From: Marinobacter sediminicola
Lineage (GTDB): Bacteria > Pseudomonadota > Gammaproteobacteria > Pseudomonadales > Oleiphilaceae
Direction: 5' to 3'
Length of the DNA stretch: 64,000 nucleotides
Assembly: GCF_031157525.1 (NCBI RefSeq)
Contig: NZ_JAVIXR010000002.1
Span: forward strand, 1 to 64,000
A program made the position numbers and the translations under genes. Below are positions 35,427-44,179 of the stretch, piece after piece; position 1 is the first letter of the stretch, and every line of letters starts with the position of its first letter. The notes below the pieces were generated by a model. That model was given only the letters and a program-made list of their open reading frames with translations. It searched no databases and had not been told where the DNA came from.

Positions 35427-36272
35427 ATGGCACTCCCCTACTTTCTTGGCTGCCCTCAGTGGCAACACTCCGCTTGGAACAGTCGGCTACCGTCAGATAC
35501 GAGCCCGCTGCGCCGGTATAGCCGGATTTTTAACTGTGTGGAGGGCAACACAACCTTTTACGCGACACCCAGCCGCGAGCAGTGCCTTCAATGGCGTTCC
35601 CAGGTGCCAGACAGCTTTCGCTTTCTGCTTAAATTTCCCCGCAACATCACCCACGACCGGCTGCTATCCGGCGTAGACGCGGACATGCGGGATTTCCTGA
35701 CTATTGTCGCACCACTGGAGGATGTACTCGGTCCGTTTTTGCTGCAGCTACCTGCCGCATTTGGGCCCGTGCATCTGAATAATCTATGGCAATTTATTGA
35801 TGCCCTGCCAGCACCACTGACATGCACTGTAGAGGTTCGTCACAGCGCCTTCTTCAGCAAGGGCGAGGCTGAAAGAATCCTGAATCGTGGCCTTCGAGAG
35901 CGCAATATCGCACGCGTATGCATGGACACCCGGGCCCTGTTTGCGGCCACTCCAGACAACGAAGTCACCATAGAGGCCCAACGCAAGAAACCCCGAGTGC
36001 CGGTGCACTTACTTCCCGGCGATGCAGAGCCTGTAATCCGCTACATCGGTCACCCGAATCTGGAAGCCAACCGGTACTACCTGGCACCCTGGGTTGAACG
36101 CGTAGCCACATGGATTGAGGAAAACCGGCGCCCCTATTTTTTCCTGCACATGCCGGATATTGGCGACGCCCTTGCGCTCACGGAAATCTGGGCTGAACTT
36201 TTAAGCGCTCGCGTGGATGGGCTGGATGCCCTGAGGTTCAATGAAAAGCAGCCCCAACTGGGCCTTTTCTAA
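35427..36272 (+). CDS. DUF72 domain protein (TIM-barrel, YecE-like)
   Basis: 281 residues from the ATG at 35427. DUF72 features: N-terminal FLGCPQWQHSAWNSRLP, RYSRIFNCVEGNTTFYATPS, FRFLLKFPRNITHD, LGPFLLQLPAAFGP, CTVEVRHSAFF and VCMDTRALF; C-terminal PYFFLHMPDIGDALALTEIWAEL. The fold is a TIM barrel; its biochemical role is not established. An in-frame start upstream would overlap the preceding gene. Confidence 0.85.
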   Translation: MALPYFLGCPQWQHSAWNSRLPSDTSPLRRYSRIFNCVEGNTTFYATPSREQCLQWRSQVPDSFRFLLKFPRNITHDRLLSGVDADMRDFLTIVAPLEDVLGPFLLQLPAAFGPVHLNNLWQFIDALPAPLTCTVEVRHSAFFSKGEAERILNRGLRERNIARVCMDTRALFAATPDNEVTIEAQRKKPRVPVHLLPGDAEPVIRYIGHPNLEANRYYLAPWVERVATWIEENRRPYFFLHMPDIGDALALTEIWAELLSARVDGLDALRFNEKQPQLGLF

Positions 36273-36423
36273 AACTGGGAACCATTGTAGAGACATGATC
36301 TCCCTTGTCTTCACTCGAGCCAACTCACTTTCACGACGCGCAGAAACACAAGGTTGCCGATGAAAACATTCGGTGCCAAGCTTTCGGCACGAGACAAACT
36401 CGCACACAAATAAGGAACACGAC

Positions 36424-36627
36424 ATGGGAAGCTCGAAACTCGTAGGTATTGTGTTACTCGTAGTAGGCATCGCCCTGCTCTTTTTTGGTTATCAATCAAC
36501 CCAGTCAGTTGGCGATCAGATAAGCGAAACACTTACTGGGCGTTTCACTGACGATACTATGTGGTATCTGATTGGTGGTGCCGCCCTGATCGCCGCCGGC
36601 GGATTTCTTTCATTTTTCAAAAAATAA
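36424..36627 (+). CDS. DUF3185 family small membrane protein
   Basis: 67 residues from the ATG at 36424 (AAGGA upstream). Two helices (LVGIVLLVVGIALLFFGYQ and WYLIGGAALIAAGGFLSFF) flank the conserved STQSVGDQISETLTGRFTDDTM loop region, typical of DUF3185. Function unknown. It is followed 15 bases later by the DUF3096 gene, likely an operon. Confidence 0.82.
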   Translation: MGSSKLVGIVLLVVGIALLFFGYQSTQSVGDQISETLTGRFTDDTMWYLIGGAALIAAGGFLSFFKK

Positions 36628-36642
36628 TCACTGAGGACAGTT

Positions 36643-36786
36643 ATGACGATTCACCTGGAACTTGCCCCGCTAATCAGCTTGGGTGCAGGCATTGGCGTTC
36701 TGGTATTCCCCCGCTTGCTCAACTACATCGTTGCAGGCTACCTGATTACCCTTGGCGTTCTGGGACTGCTGGGACACTCGCTATAG
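36643..36786 (+). CDS. DUF3096 family small membrane protein
   Basis: 47 residues, too short for routine ORF lists: MTIHLELAPLISLGAGIGVL, VFPRLLNYIVAGYLITLGVL, GLLGHSL. Two short hydrophobic helices with the PRLLNYIVAxYLI signature of DUF3096. GAGGACAG upstream of the ATG. Function unknown. Confidence 0.78.
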   Translation: MTIHLELAPLISLGAGIGVLVFPRLLNYIVAGYLITLGVLGLLGHSL

Positions 36787-36825
36787 CATATCGCTTTCGC
36801 GAATATGGCTTATACCTACGAGGCC

Positions 36826-36898
36826 TGTAGGAAATGTCTCACAAGCCAATGGGCCAATCTCCCGTACCCCCCAAACACCCTGTCGCTAGAATAAGCAG
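36826..36898 (+). promoter_or_regulatory. Promoter of the CsrB-like RNA with GacA/UvrY-type box
   Basis: TGTAGGAAATGTCTCACA (36826-36843) matches the 18-base GacA/UvrY upstream activating palindrome TGTAAG-N6-CTTACA with two mismatches, one per arm. A -10 TAGAAT stands at 36887-36892, so transcription should start near 36899; the box is then centred about 65 bases upstream, the distance known for rsmY/rsmZ/csrB. The -35 is poor, as expected for an activator-dependent promoter. Confidence 0.65.
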
Positions 36899-37154
36899 TG
36901 TCAGGGATGACAAGCCAGCAAGGAACGTTGGCACAGGGATGAATGCTCCATGGAACCGGAGCGCCCATAAGGATTTGGGGCGATCAAAGGGATGTTGAAC
37001 GGTCGAAAGGAATTGGAACTGCCCGAAGGATATGGGCTTTCAAGGATGACCAGGGATGAAGCGCTCAGGAAGAGTGCAGCCTGAAGGAACAGGCGGGGGT
37101 CAGCCACGGAGCAAGGGATACATGGAATGTAATCCTTGTCCGTGCACTGCTTTT
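36899..37154 (+). ncRNA. CsrB/RsmZ-family regulatory RNA (CsrA/RsmA-sequestering)
   Basis: About 256 bases without an ORF but with 17 GGA triplets, many as AAGGA or AGGGA in hairpin loops. Clear stems with GGA loops include TGTCA-GGGA-TGACA, CCAGC/GTTGG around AAGGAAC, GCTCC/GGAGC around ATGGAACC, GCCTG/CAGGC around AAGGAA, GCGCTC/GAGTGC around AGGAA, and ACAT-GGA-ATGT. This is the design of CsrB/RsmZ RNAs, which bind many CsrA/RsmA dimers and relieve translational repression. A GacA-like box and -10 lie upstream and a strong terminator downstream. It sits between DUF3096 and comEA-like genes. Similarity is structural; exact ends are inferred. Confidence 0.82.
37101..37154 (+). terminator. 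Rho-independent terminator of the CsrB-like RNA
   Basis: A long stem built from CAG/CTG, CACGGA/TCCGTG, CAAGG/CCTTG and ACAT/ATGT with the GGA loop on top, followed by C and TTTT. It doubles as the last CsrA-binding hairpin. Confidence 0.75.
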
Positions 37155-37279
37155 CCCAGACATTCCTTCACACCTTTTTCGTATTTGATCTCCACCCAAA
37201 ACGCCAGAACCCCTGCTTTTGCTGCATTGCACCCTGACTCAAAACCATAACCACACAATTAGTCTCAGGAGTCACTTGC

Positions 37280-37549
37280 ATGAAGCACACATCTTTTTTC
37301 GCCACACTCGTTCTACTGTTCAGCCTGGCAACGGGGTTTGCCTATGCAGAGCAGCCAATCATTAATATCAACAGCGCAGACGTAGCCACTCTGGCAAACC
37401 TCGACGGCATTGGCGCCAGCAAAGCAGAAGCTATTGTCGCTTACCGCGATGCCAATGGTCCTTTCAAAACACCTGAGGAGCTATCCAACGTTAAAGGTAT
37501 AGGCGCACGCACTGTAGAAAAAAATGCTGAGCGGTTAACGGTAAAATAA
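37280..37549 (+). CDS. ComEA-family helix-hairpin-helix DNA-binding protein
   Basis: 89 residues: signal peptide (residues 1-23, LLFSLATGFAYA) then a ComEA (HhH)2 domain with ININSADVATLANLDGIGAS, KAEAIVAYRDANGPFKTPEEL and VKGIGARTVEKN. Exported single-domain ComEA proteins bind double-stranded DNA in the periplasm and are used for natural transformation in many gammaproteobacteria. A GC-rich terminator follows immediately. Confidence 0.9.
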   Translation: MKHTSFFATLVLLFSLATGFAYAEQPIININSADVATLANLDGIGASKAEAIVAYRDANGPFKTPEELSNVKGIGARTVEKNAERLTVK

Positions 37550-37573
37550 ACATTGCCCTAGATCGTGTCAGAC

Positions 37574-37596
37574 GGCGGCCTCCAGCCGCCATTTTT
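37574..37596 (+). terminator. Intrinsic terminator after the ComEA-family gene
   Basis: GGCGGC, short loop, GCCGCC followed by ATTTTT; about 25 bases past the ComEA stop. Confidence 0.8.
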
Positions 37597-37707
37597 CAAC
37601 CACTGCTCTCTTCTCCATTCCTACTCAAACAAAAGTCGTCTGGCAACACCCCGGCCGCCCCTCTATGATTGCTGGACAACAATGATAACCAGCTCGAGTG
37701 GCACGCT

Positions 37708-38487
37708 ATGGCAGATCCCATCAAGATTTACCCGCCAAAACCTTCCCACGTTTATTTTTACGCGACCTGCCTGATAGACATGTTCTACCCCGATGCGGGT
37801 ATGGCCGGGATACAACTGCTCGAGCGCGAAGGTATCAAGGTTTGCTTTCCCGAAGACCAAACGTGTTGCGGCCAGCCGGCCTACACCTCTGGCTATCATG
37901 ATGAAGCCCGGGCGGTTGCTAAGGCCCAGCTCGACCTGTTCCCGGAGGACTGGCCCATCGTTGTGCCATCCGGTTCCTGTGGCGGAATGATGCGAAAGCA
38001 TTACCCCAGCTTGTTCAAGCACACCCGCCAGGAAGCCAAAGCCATCGACATTGCCGCGCGAACCTGGGAGCTGACGGATTTTCTTCTGAACGTTTGCCAT
38101 ATAAAACTGGAAGACGTGGGTGAGCCCACCACGGTTGCAATGCACACTTCTTGCTCAGCTCGCAGGGAGATGGGCGTTGCGGAAGTTGGCCCCCGGCTCA
38201 TTGGTCAACTCAACAATGTCAGCCTGGTTGAGCAAACCCGGGCGGAAGAGTGTTGTGGCTTTGGTGGCACGTTTGCCGTGCGCCACCCGGAGATTTCAGG
38301 GGCCATGGTCAGCGAAAAAGTAGACACTCTGACCGATACTGGCGCCGGTGAGTTTGTGACAACGGATTGCGGCTGTCTTATGAACATTGCCGGCTATGCA
38401 GAGAAGAATCGCAAACCCCTGGCTGGCCAGCACATCCTGAGCTTTCTCTGGAATCGCACTAACCCCGGAAAAGGGGGCGAGTCATGA
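37708..38487 (+). CDS. lutA: L-lactate utilisation protein LutA ((Fe-S)-binding, CCG domains)
   Basis: 259 residues from the ATG at 37708. Two Cys-rich CCG domains are visible: CLIDMFYP to QTCCGQPAYTSGYH and SCSARREMG to EECCGFGGTF. This is the LutA/YkgE subunit of the LutABC complex that oxidises L-lactate to pyruvate on the cytosolic side of the membrane. It is the first gene of a chain in which each stop overlaps the next start (ATGA). A TTG upstream (37669) has no RBS. Confidence 0.9.
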   Translation: MADPIKIYPPKPSHVYFYATCLIDMFYPDAGMAGIQLLEREGIKVCFPEDQTCCGQPAYTSGYHDEARAVAKAQLDLFPEDWPIVVPSGSCGGMMRKHYPSLFKHTRQEAKAIDIAARTWELTDFLLNVCHIKLEDVGEPTTVAMHTSCSARREMGVAEVGPRLIGQLNNVSLVEQTRAEECCGFGGTFAVRHPEISGAMVSEKVDTLTDTGAGEFVTTDCGCLMNIAGYAEKNRKPLAGQHILSFLWNRTNPGKGGES

Positions 38488-39923
38488 ACTCTGAATCATC
38501 AGCAAACCCACACCACATTGATGTAAAAGAATTTCACCCCCGTGCCCAGGCTGCCATTGCAGATCCCAAACTACGCCAGAATTTCCGCAGGGCTATGGAC
38601 GGGCTTATCAGCAAGCGCAAAGACGCCTTTGAAGGCATGGACCTGGAAGCCTTAAGAGAACTGGGCGCCAACATCCGCCTGCGGGCACTGGCAAACCTGC
38701 CCGATTTACTGGAGCAGCTTGAGACAAAGCTCACCGCAAACGGTATCAAGGTGCACTGGGCAATTGATGGCGACGAGGCTTGCCGGATCGTGCGGAATAT
38801 TTGTGTAGCCAGGAATGCCAAAACAGTCATCAAAGGTAAATCCATGGTGTCTGAGGAAATGGAGCTGAACCATTACCTCGAAGAACACGGTATTGAAGCA
38901 CTGGAATCCGATCTGGGCGAATACATCGTCCAGCTTGCCGGCGAGACACCGTCTCACATCATCATGCCCGCGATTCACAAGAATACCGGTGAAATTTCTG
39001 AGCTCATGCACGAGAAAACCGGTACTGATCTGTCCAGCGATGTGGAGTACCTCACCGCCAGCGCCCGCCAGCAGTTACGTGAAAGGTTCATGAATGCCGA
39101 TGTGGGTGTTACAGGTGTAAACTTTGCAGTGGCTGAAACCGGGACGCTTTGCCTGGTGGAAAATGAAGGCAACGGCCGCATGACCACCACGGTGCCGCCC
39201 TGCCATATTGCGGTTACCGGTATAGAAAAGGTGGTGGGCACTCTGGAGGATGTGGTGCCACTTCTGGCCCTGCTTACCCGATCCGCCACCGGGCAGCACA
39301 TCACTACCTACTTCAATATGATCTCTGGCCCGCGCAAGCCTGAAGAACTCGACGGCCCCGAAGAGGTTCACCTGGTGCTGGTCGACAACGGCCGCTCGTC
39401 CATCTACCAGGATGACGAGCTGCTGGACACCCTGCGCTGCATTCGCTGCGGCGCCTGTATGAACCACTGCCCGGTTTATACCCGCGTGGGTGGCCACACT
39501 TATGGCACCACCTACCCCGGCCCAATCGGCAAAATCCTGATGCCCCACCTGATCGGGCTGGATGAAGGCCGGCACCTGCCAACAGCCTCAAGCCTGTGTG
39601 GTGCTTGTGGTGAAGTGTGCCCGGTTAAAATTCCGATTCCGGATTTACTGGTACGCCTGCGCCAGGAGTCCGTGGATGGCGACAAACTTAACCCCGCTAA
39701 AGTGCGAGGCCATGGAGCGAAACGTGGAACCCTGGAAGCACTGATCTGGAAAGGCTGGAGCTGGATGCATGCGCGGCCGGGCATTTACCGGTTTGGTACT
39801 GCAGTGGCCGCCCGCCTGCGTATGCTACAACCCGGGCAGCTTGGGGGCTGGACAAAATATCGAACGGCACCAAAGCTAGCTAACAAAACACTCCATCAAA
39901 AAATGAAGGAGCGCGACCAATGA
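38484..39923 (+). CDS. lutB: L-lactate utilisation iron-sulfur protein LutB
   Basis: 479 residues. N-terminal LUD domain (about 60-290, containing GKSMVSEEMELNHYLEEHGI and GVNFAVAETGTLCLVENEGN), then a ferredoxin-like pair of 4Fe-4S motifs, CIRCGACMNHCPVY and CGACGEVCPVKIPIP, and a C-terminal helical segment. Matches LutB/YkgF in length and order. ATGA overlaps on both sides indicate tight translational coupling with lutA and lutC. Confidence 0.93.
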   Translation: MNSESSANPHHIDVKEFHPRAQAAIADPKLRQNFRRAMDGLISKRKDAFEGMDLEALRELGANIRLRALANLPDLLEQLETKLTANGIKVHWAIDGDEACRIVRNICVARNAKTVIKGKSMVSEEMELNHYLEEHGIEALESDLGEYIVQLAGETPSHIIMPAIHKNTGEISELMHEKTGTDLSSDVEYLTASARQQLRERFMNADVGVTGVNFAVAETGTLCLVENEGNGRMTTTVPPCHIAVTGIEKVVGTLEDVVPLLALLTRSATGQHITTYFNMISGPRKPEELDGPEEVHLVLVDNGRSSIYQDDELLDTLRCIRCGACMNHCPVYTRVGGHTYGTTYPGPIGKILMPHLIGLDEGRHLPTASSLCGACGEVCPVKIPIPDLLVRLRQESVDGDKLNPAKVRGHGAKRGTLEALIWKGWSWMHARPGIYRFGTAVAARLRMLQPGQLGGWTKYRTAPKLANKTLHQKMKERDQ

Positions 39924-40573
39924 GCGCCCGGGACAGCATTTTACAGCGCCTGCGAAACCGAAGCGGTGGCGAGTTAAGCGTGCCAGAGTGCGACTTTTCA
40001 GTATTGCAGCGGCCGGTGTCCTCTGTGGCGGAAAGGATTGAGCAATTCCAGAAGACCATTGAGTCCGTGCACGGGGAAGTACATAGTTGCACGCGGGATT
40101 CCTGGGTTGCTCAGCTTGCCGACATCCTTTCCGCGCGCGATGCCCGCTGTCTGCTGGTTCCCGGAGCACACGAAATTGGCCGCAGGTTACGTGAATCCGA
40201 ACAAGATGACTTGCCGGAACTGCTGATCTATGACGAACCCATTGAAAGCTGGCAGCCTCACCTGTTCAACAACGTTGATGCCAGCATCACCTCCACCCGG
40301 GGCGGCATAGCCGAGACAGGGTCTTTGATCCTGTGGCCCACTCCAGACGAGCCTCGCCTGATGAGCCTTGTTCCGCCCATCCATATTGCGGTACTGGAAG
40401 CCTCCGAGCTCTACGCAACCTTTCACGAGGCCATGCAAGCACAGATTTGGGCTTCTGGCATGCCGACAAACGCTTTGTTAGTCTCCGGGCCATCCAAAAC
40501 CGCGGACATTGAGCAAACTCTCGCTTACGGTGTCCACGGCCCGAAAGAACTCATCGTACTGGTTATAGAATGA
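39920..40573 (+). CDS. lutC: L-lactate utilisation protein LutC
   Basis: 217 residues forming a single LUD domain: LADILSARDARCLLVPG, DASITSTRGGIAETGSLIL, PRLMSLVPPIHIAVLEASEL and the C-terminal ISGPSKTADIEQTL-like segment (VSGPSKTADIEQTLAYGVHGPKE read in two parts). This is LutC/YkgG, third subunit of the lactate-oxidising complex. Coupled to lutB and to the EamA transporter downstream (ATGA). Confidence 0.92.
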   Translation: MSARDSILQRLRNRSGGELSVPECDFSVLQRPVSSVAERIEQFQKTIESVHGEVHSCTRDSWVAQLADILSARDARCLLVPGAHEIGRRLRESEQDDLPELLIYDEPIESWQPHLFNNVDASITSTRGGIAETGSLILWPTPDEPRLMSLVPPIHIAVLEASELYATFHEAMQAQIWASGMPTNALLVSGPSKTADIEQTLAYGVHGPKELIVLVIE

Positions 40574-41526
40574 TTCGAGGTGCTCTACTGATCGCCCTGG
40601 CCGCCCTGCTCTGGGCGACAACGGGAATAGTTGCAAAGTTTCTGTTTACCGAGACTGACCTGCAAGCTACCACCCTGGCCTTTCTCAGGCTGGCCGTTGC
40701 CCTACCATTCTTCTGGGTACTGATGCGCAGGGAACAACGACAACTTCAAAAAGCTGCTACCAATGCGCCAGGCAGCTCATTGCGGCAGCTAAGTTTACGA
40801 TCTCTCGCGCCGCTTGCAGCGCTTGGTCTTTTCCAAGCCATCTATCAAGGCAGCTATCTGTTGGCCGTGGACCTAACCGGCGCGGGTATCGCCACATTGA
40901 TCGCCCTGTGCTTGCCGCCGGTGTTGGTCGCATTGCTTTCGGCGCCGTTACTGGGGGAAAAGCCAAGCCTGATAACTGTTCTGGCGCTGATGACTGCTGT
41001 TATGGGCACCGCAATGTTGGTGTTCAGTGATATGGATACCAGCGGTACACTGCGCCTGGCCGGTATTCTCATGGCACTGCTGGCCGCGCTGGTTTACACG
41101 GGTTTCACCCTGACCAGTCGCTACAGCTCCACCGGCACATCCGTTTTTACCACAGCATTCATTTGTTTTTTTACGGCCGCACTCATCCTACTTCCTGTGG
41201 TAGTGCTCAGTGGCGGGTTTGAGGGGCTTGAAGAGCTTAAGATTAGGCACTGGCTGATGGTAGCCGTGATAGGCATTGTGCCCACCTGCATTGGCTATGT
41301 GAGCTTCTTTGCAGGAATGAAAACCACACCAGCAACGCTCTCCAGCATTATTGTTACGCTGGAGCCACTGTTCGTTGCCTTGCTCGCCTGGATAATTTTG
41401 GGAGAGATTCTGGGGCCGGTAGGAATTGCGGGCGCATTCATACTCACTGCGGCGGTTATTGTGGCCTCGCGTTATGGAGGAAAGCCCGGTGCCGCTCCTG
41501 CAAGCGGCACCGCAACGTCAAACTGA
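40570..41526 (+). CDS. EamA/DMT-family transporter
   Basis: 318 residues with ten hydrophobic helices in two EamA repeats (ALLWATTGIVAKFLF, LGLFQAIYQGSYLLAV; VGTCIGYVSFF-like segment VPTCIGYVSFFAGMK, TLEPLFVALLAWIILGE). DMT transporters export or import small metabolites. Its start overlaps the lutC stop, so it is made together with the lactate enzymes; whether it carries lactate, pyruvate or something else is unknown. Its stop abuts that of convergent gloA with no spacer. Confidence 0.88.
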   Translation: MIRGALLIALAALLWATTGIVAKFLFTETDLQATTLAFLRLAVALPFFWVLMRREQRQLQKAATNAPGSSLRQLSLRSLAPLAALGLFQAIYQGSYLLAVDLTGAGIATLIALCLPPVLVALLSAPLLGEKPSLITVLALMTAVMGTAMLVFSDMDTSGTLRLAGILMALLAALVYTGFTLTSRYSSTGTSVFTTAFICFFTAALILLPVVVLSGGFEGLEELKIRHWLMVAVIGIVPTCIGYVSFFAGMKTTPATLSSIIVTLEPLFVALLAWIILGEILGPVGIAGAFILTAAVIVASRYGGKPGAAPASGTATSN

Positions 41527-42075
41527 TCAGCTATCCTTGCGCTGCTTTTCCAGCATATTAGGCTGCAGAATCTCAATCCAGTAGCCATCCGGATCCTTGA
41601 TAAAAGCCAGGCCTTTCATCTTGCCATCGTCGGGCTTCTTGACGAACTCAACCCCCAACTTGTCAAACCGCTCGGCAGCCGTGTAAACATCAGGTACTGC
41701 AATACCAATGTGGCCAAAACCCTGTGGCTGATCGTTGCCATTGTGGTAGGCGAAGTCAGCGTCGTTTTCAGTTCCCCAGTTGTGGGTCAACTCCAGCATT
41801 GCCTCGCGCCCGAACGTGTAGGTGGTTCGATGCCCATCGTCTGAAGGCACATAGTTAGCTTGGCGGTCATCAAGGTAGGCAAGAAAATAGAGCGTAAACT
41901 TCATTTCGGGGAAATCAAGTTTGCGCACCAACCGCATTCCCAGCACACGGGTATAGAAGTCCATTGAGCGCTCAGGGTCTTTAATGCGCAGCATGGTTTG
42001 GTTAAATACATAGCCTTCCGTTTCTGGAACCGGCTCTTCGTATAGTCCGGGGGCTTGTTCAAAATGCTTGGGCAT
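41527..42075 (-). CDS. gloA: Lactoylglutathione lyase (glyoxalase I)
   Basis: 182 residues, the longer eukaryote/Pseudomonas-like form. Metal ligands can be placed at Gln in [14 protein letters not shown], Glu in MLELTHNWG, His in [11 protein letters not shown] and Glu in GYWIEIL, the Zn-type arrangement. It isomerises the methylglyoxal-glutathione hemithioacetal to S-lactoylglutathione, which glyoxalase II turns into D-lactate. Located between the lut genes and a GntR regulator. Confidence 0.93.
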   Translation of the reverse strand: MPKHFEQAPGLYEEPVPETEGYVFNQTMLRIKDPERSMDFYTRVLGMRLVRKLDFPEMKFTLYFLAYLDDRQANYVPSDDGHRTTYTFGREAMLELTHNWGTENDADFAYHNGNDQPQGFGHIGIAVPDVYTAAERFDKLGVEFVKKPDDGKMKGLAFIKDPDGYWIEILQPNMLEKQRKDS

Positions 42076-42104
42076 GGGGCTTCCCTTATTTGCTATCGAG
42101 AATT

Positions 42105-42119
42105 CAGGTTGTATACCTG
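42105..42119. promoter_or_regulatory. Possible GntR/FCD operator between gloA and the regulator
   Basis: CAGGTTGTATACCTG has perfect 5-base arms (CAGGT/ACCTG) and a central GTATAC core, similar to FadR/FCD-type operators (T-N-GT...AC-N-A). It lies 30 bases upstream of gloA and 155 upstream of the regulator start, so it could serve autoregulation, gloA control or both. Inferred from symmetry only. Confidence 0.4.
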
Positions 42120-42273
42120 CGTCCTCGTCTGCACAATTTCAAGGGGTGGTCATTCCGCAACGCAGATCAAAAGCGGCGCACAAGCTATGATAAACTTGCG
42201 CCCACAACCTGTCCCGCTGGTTCCGTGCCTGTTCCCGGCCTGCCAGTTTTCAAAACGCTTTCAGAGAACCTGT

Positions 42274-42936
42274 ATGGATTTCAAGGTGCCTAACACCCTG
42301 GCAGAGCAGATCGCCAACTATCTGGCAGAGCGCATCATGACCGGGCAAATCCAGCCTGGTAAACGCATCCAGGAAGCCACTCTCGCCACCGAGCTCAAGG
42401 TGAGCCGCGCCTCGGTAAAAGAAGCGCTTTACACCCTTGAGCGGTGGCATCTTGTGGAAATCACCCCAAGAAAAGGCGCATCTGCCTCAAAACTGGATGC
42501 TGAACATGCGTCTGAGCTGTACGACGTTTACATGCACCTGCTGATGATGCTGGCAGCTAAACTATGCGAACGTTGGCAGGAAAGCGACCGGGATCGAGTG
42601 ATGGCCGTTGTTTCTCAGGCAGTGGAGCAAATGCGAGCACCATCGGCAGATATTACGGCAGTAGTGGAAGCCAGCTTTGAGGTGATGGAGGCTTGCTGTG
42701 ATTTAGTAGGTAACACTTATCTCACAGAGGCTCTTTCAAACTTCAAGCCAGCGGTTAGTCGCGCATATTATCTGAGTGCCGAGCGTTATCGACATGGCCT
42801 GACCCAGACAAGTCAGTTTTTTACCCGCCTTCCGCAGGCTGTTCTAGCGCGGGATGTGAAGCAGGCTCAGGCTCTGATTCGAGAGTTTGCTGAGCACCAA
42901 AAAGAAATGATTCAAAGGGCCCTGAGCTCCAGCTAG
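42274..42936 (+). CDS. GntR-family regulator with FCD domain
   Basis: 220 residues from the ATG at 42274. N-terminal winged helix (TLAEQIANYLAERIMTGQIQ, PGKRIQEATLATELKVSRAS, VKEALYTLERWHLVEITPRK), then an all-helical FCD ligand domain (ASELYDVYMHLLMMLAAKLC onward). FadR-subfamily regulators sense organic acids; lactate or glyoxylate-type ligands would fit the neighbours but are not shown. In-frame codons upstream lack a better RBS and would extend into the intergenic operator region. Confidence 0.8.
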   Translation: MDFKVPNTLAEQIANYLAERIMTGQIQPGKRIQEATLATELKVSRASVKEALYTLERWHLVEITPRKGASASKLDAEHASELYDVYMHLLMMLAAKLCERWQESDRDRVMAVVSQAVEQMRAPSADITAVVEASFEVMEACCDLVGNTYLTEALSNFKPAVSRAYYLSAERYRHGLTQTSQFFTRLPQAVLARDVKQAQALIREFAEHQKEMIQRALSSS

Positions 42937-43084
42937 AGGCGGCAGCCCAGCAGGCAGACCATATTCCAAGCCGACCCTCCAACTGTGACCAAGCGCACAG
43001 ACATATCGCTGCTTCCTACTTATCGTAACAACATGTAACAAAACCTTATTCCCGCTGCATTGGTTACGCTGTCCCCTGCGGCCC

Positions 43085-43105
43085 GGGAGTCTGGCAAAGA
43101 CTCCC
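43085..43105 (+). other. Hairpin between the GntR gene and the DUF6160-like gene
   Basis: GGGAGTCT, loop GGCAA, AGACTCCC: a perfect 8-base stem about 40 bases before the next start codon. No T-tract; may be a terminator remnant or part of the 5' leader. Confidence 0.4.
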
Positions 43106-43145
43106 TGCTAACAACAACAAAACAAACCATGAAGCCGGGGCCGTC

Positions 43146-44168
43146 ATGATTCATCCGCACACCTGTCGCCGCACCACGCGATCAACAGCGCTTTCATTAT
43201 GGGTACTTGCTCTATCCCTGCCTGCTACTGCCATGGCCGAATTTCTGCCATTGGATGACAGCACACTGTCGGGCGTATCGGGCCAGGCCGGCATTACCAT
43301 CGAACTGGAAACCAAAATCAACATTGATCGCCTGTCGTGGACGGATGAGGGCACACTAAGTGTGAACAACATGCGGCTTTCCGGGCACAACGACACCACA
43401 TTGGATAACCTGAAGCTTACAGTGGATATTGCTGGCACCGGTGAAGTTCTTGAGCACGGTTTCTCAGAAATTGCGCGCCGGGCAAATGCCGGGCTGCTTA
43501 GCACCACCGATCCCGATGTAGCCGATGCTTTGGCGAAATATTCCGTTAATGGTGAGTTCGGCAAGCAGTTCAATAGCGGCGATCTGGTTATTCACTTGGG
43601 TGCAACCAACGATGGCGCCCAAACCAGTTTGACCGACTACCTTCAAGCGATAGATTTTGAGCTCGCCGTAGGAAGCGTTACGACCACTGGCACAGAAGGC
43701 ACTGCCACTCTGTTTTCTGATGTATTGCTGCAAGGCTACGTAGGCCCTACAGATCTGGTTATCCGAAACGATAGTGCTACCACGCGCACTCTGGCCAATG
43801 GCAACCAGGTATCCGGAGCCGAGTTGCAGCTCGATACCCATTTTGAAGTCACGAACGGAAGCCTGAATTGGGATGCTGCAGATTTAATCTTTGTGTTTAA
43901 CTTTGCAGCCGTGAGAATTGAAGGCCTGCAAATTCATAACCGGCGCGGCAACGACACGCTGGGTCACTTCGGAATGGCGAGCGCAACGGCAAAAATCTCC
44001 CGAGGCACCAGCGCCGCTACTGGAAAAGACGGCCTTTCGATTCACGACGTCGAATTCCGGGCTGATATCGACATGCCCATATTCAAAGTGGGCCAGGCCA
44101 GTATTGGCAGCGTTAGTTTCACCGATTTCGCCATTACAGATACCACCATGATGGTTTACGGTCACTAG
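43146..44168 (+). CDS. Exported DUF6160-like protein
   Basis: 340 residues. Signal peptide ends at AMA (about residue 31). The mature N-terminus has the signature FLPLDDSTLSGVSGQAGITI followed by beta-rich sequence (ELETKINIDRLSWTDEG, VNNMRLSGHNDTTLDNLKL), as in DUF6160/FilA-like surface or pilus-associated proteins. No cysteines in the mature part. Monocistronic, with a hairpin after its stop. Function unknown. Confidence 0.65.
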   Translation: MIHPHTCRRTTRSTALSLWVLALSLPATAMAEFLPLDDSTLSGVSGQAGITIELETKINIDRLSWTDEGTLSVNNMRLSGHNDTTLDNLKLTVDIAGTGEVLEHGFSEIARRANAGLLSTTDPDVADALAKYSVNGEFGKQFNSGDLVIHLGATNDGAQTSLTDYLQAIDFELAVGSVTTTGTEGTATLFSDVLLQGYVGPTDLVIRNDSATTRTLANGNQVSGAELQLDTHFEVTNGSLNWDAADLIFVFNFAAVRIEGLQIHNRRGNDTLGHFGMASATAKISRGTSAATGKDGLSIHDVEFRADIDMPIFKVGQASIGSVSFTDFAITDTTMMVYGH

Positions 44169-44179
44169 AGTCTTGTAAA

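Noticed and set aside
36787..37279. Candidate ORF at 37056-37250 within the gap before the ComEA-family gene
   Set aside because: Its sequence is the GGA-hairpin region plus terminator of the CsrB-like RNA; the translation has no protein-like features.
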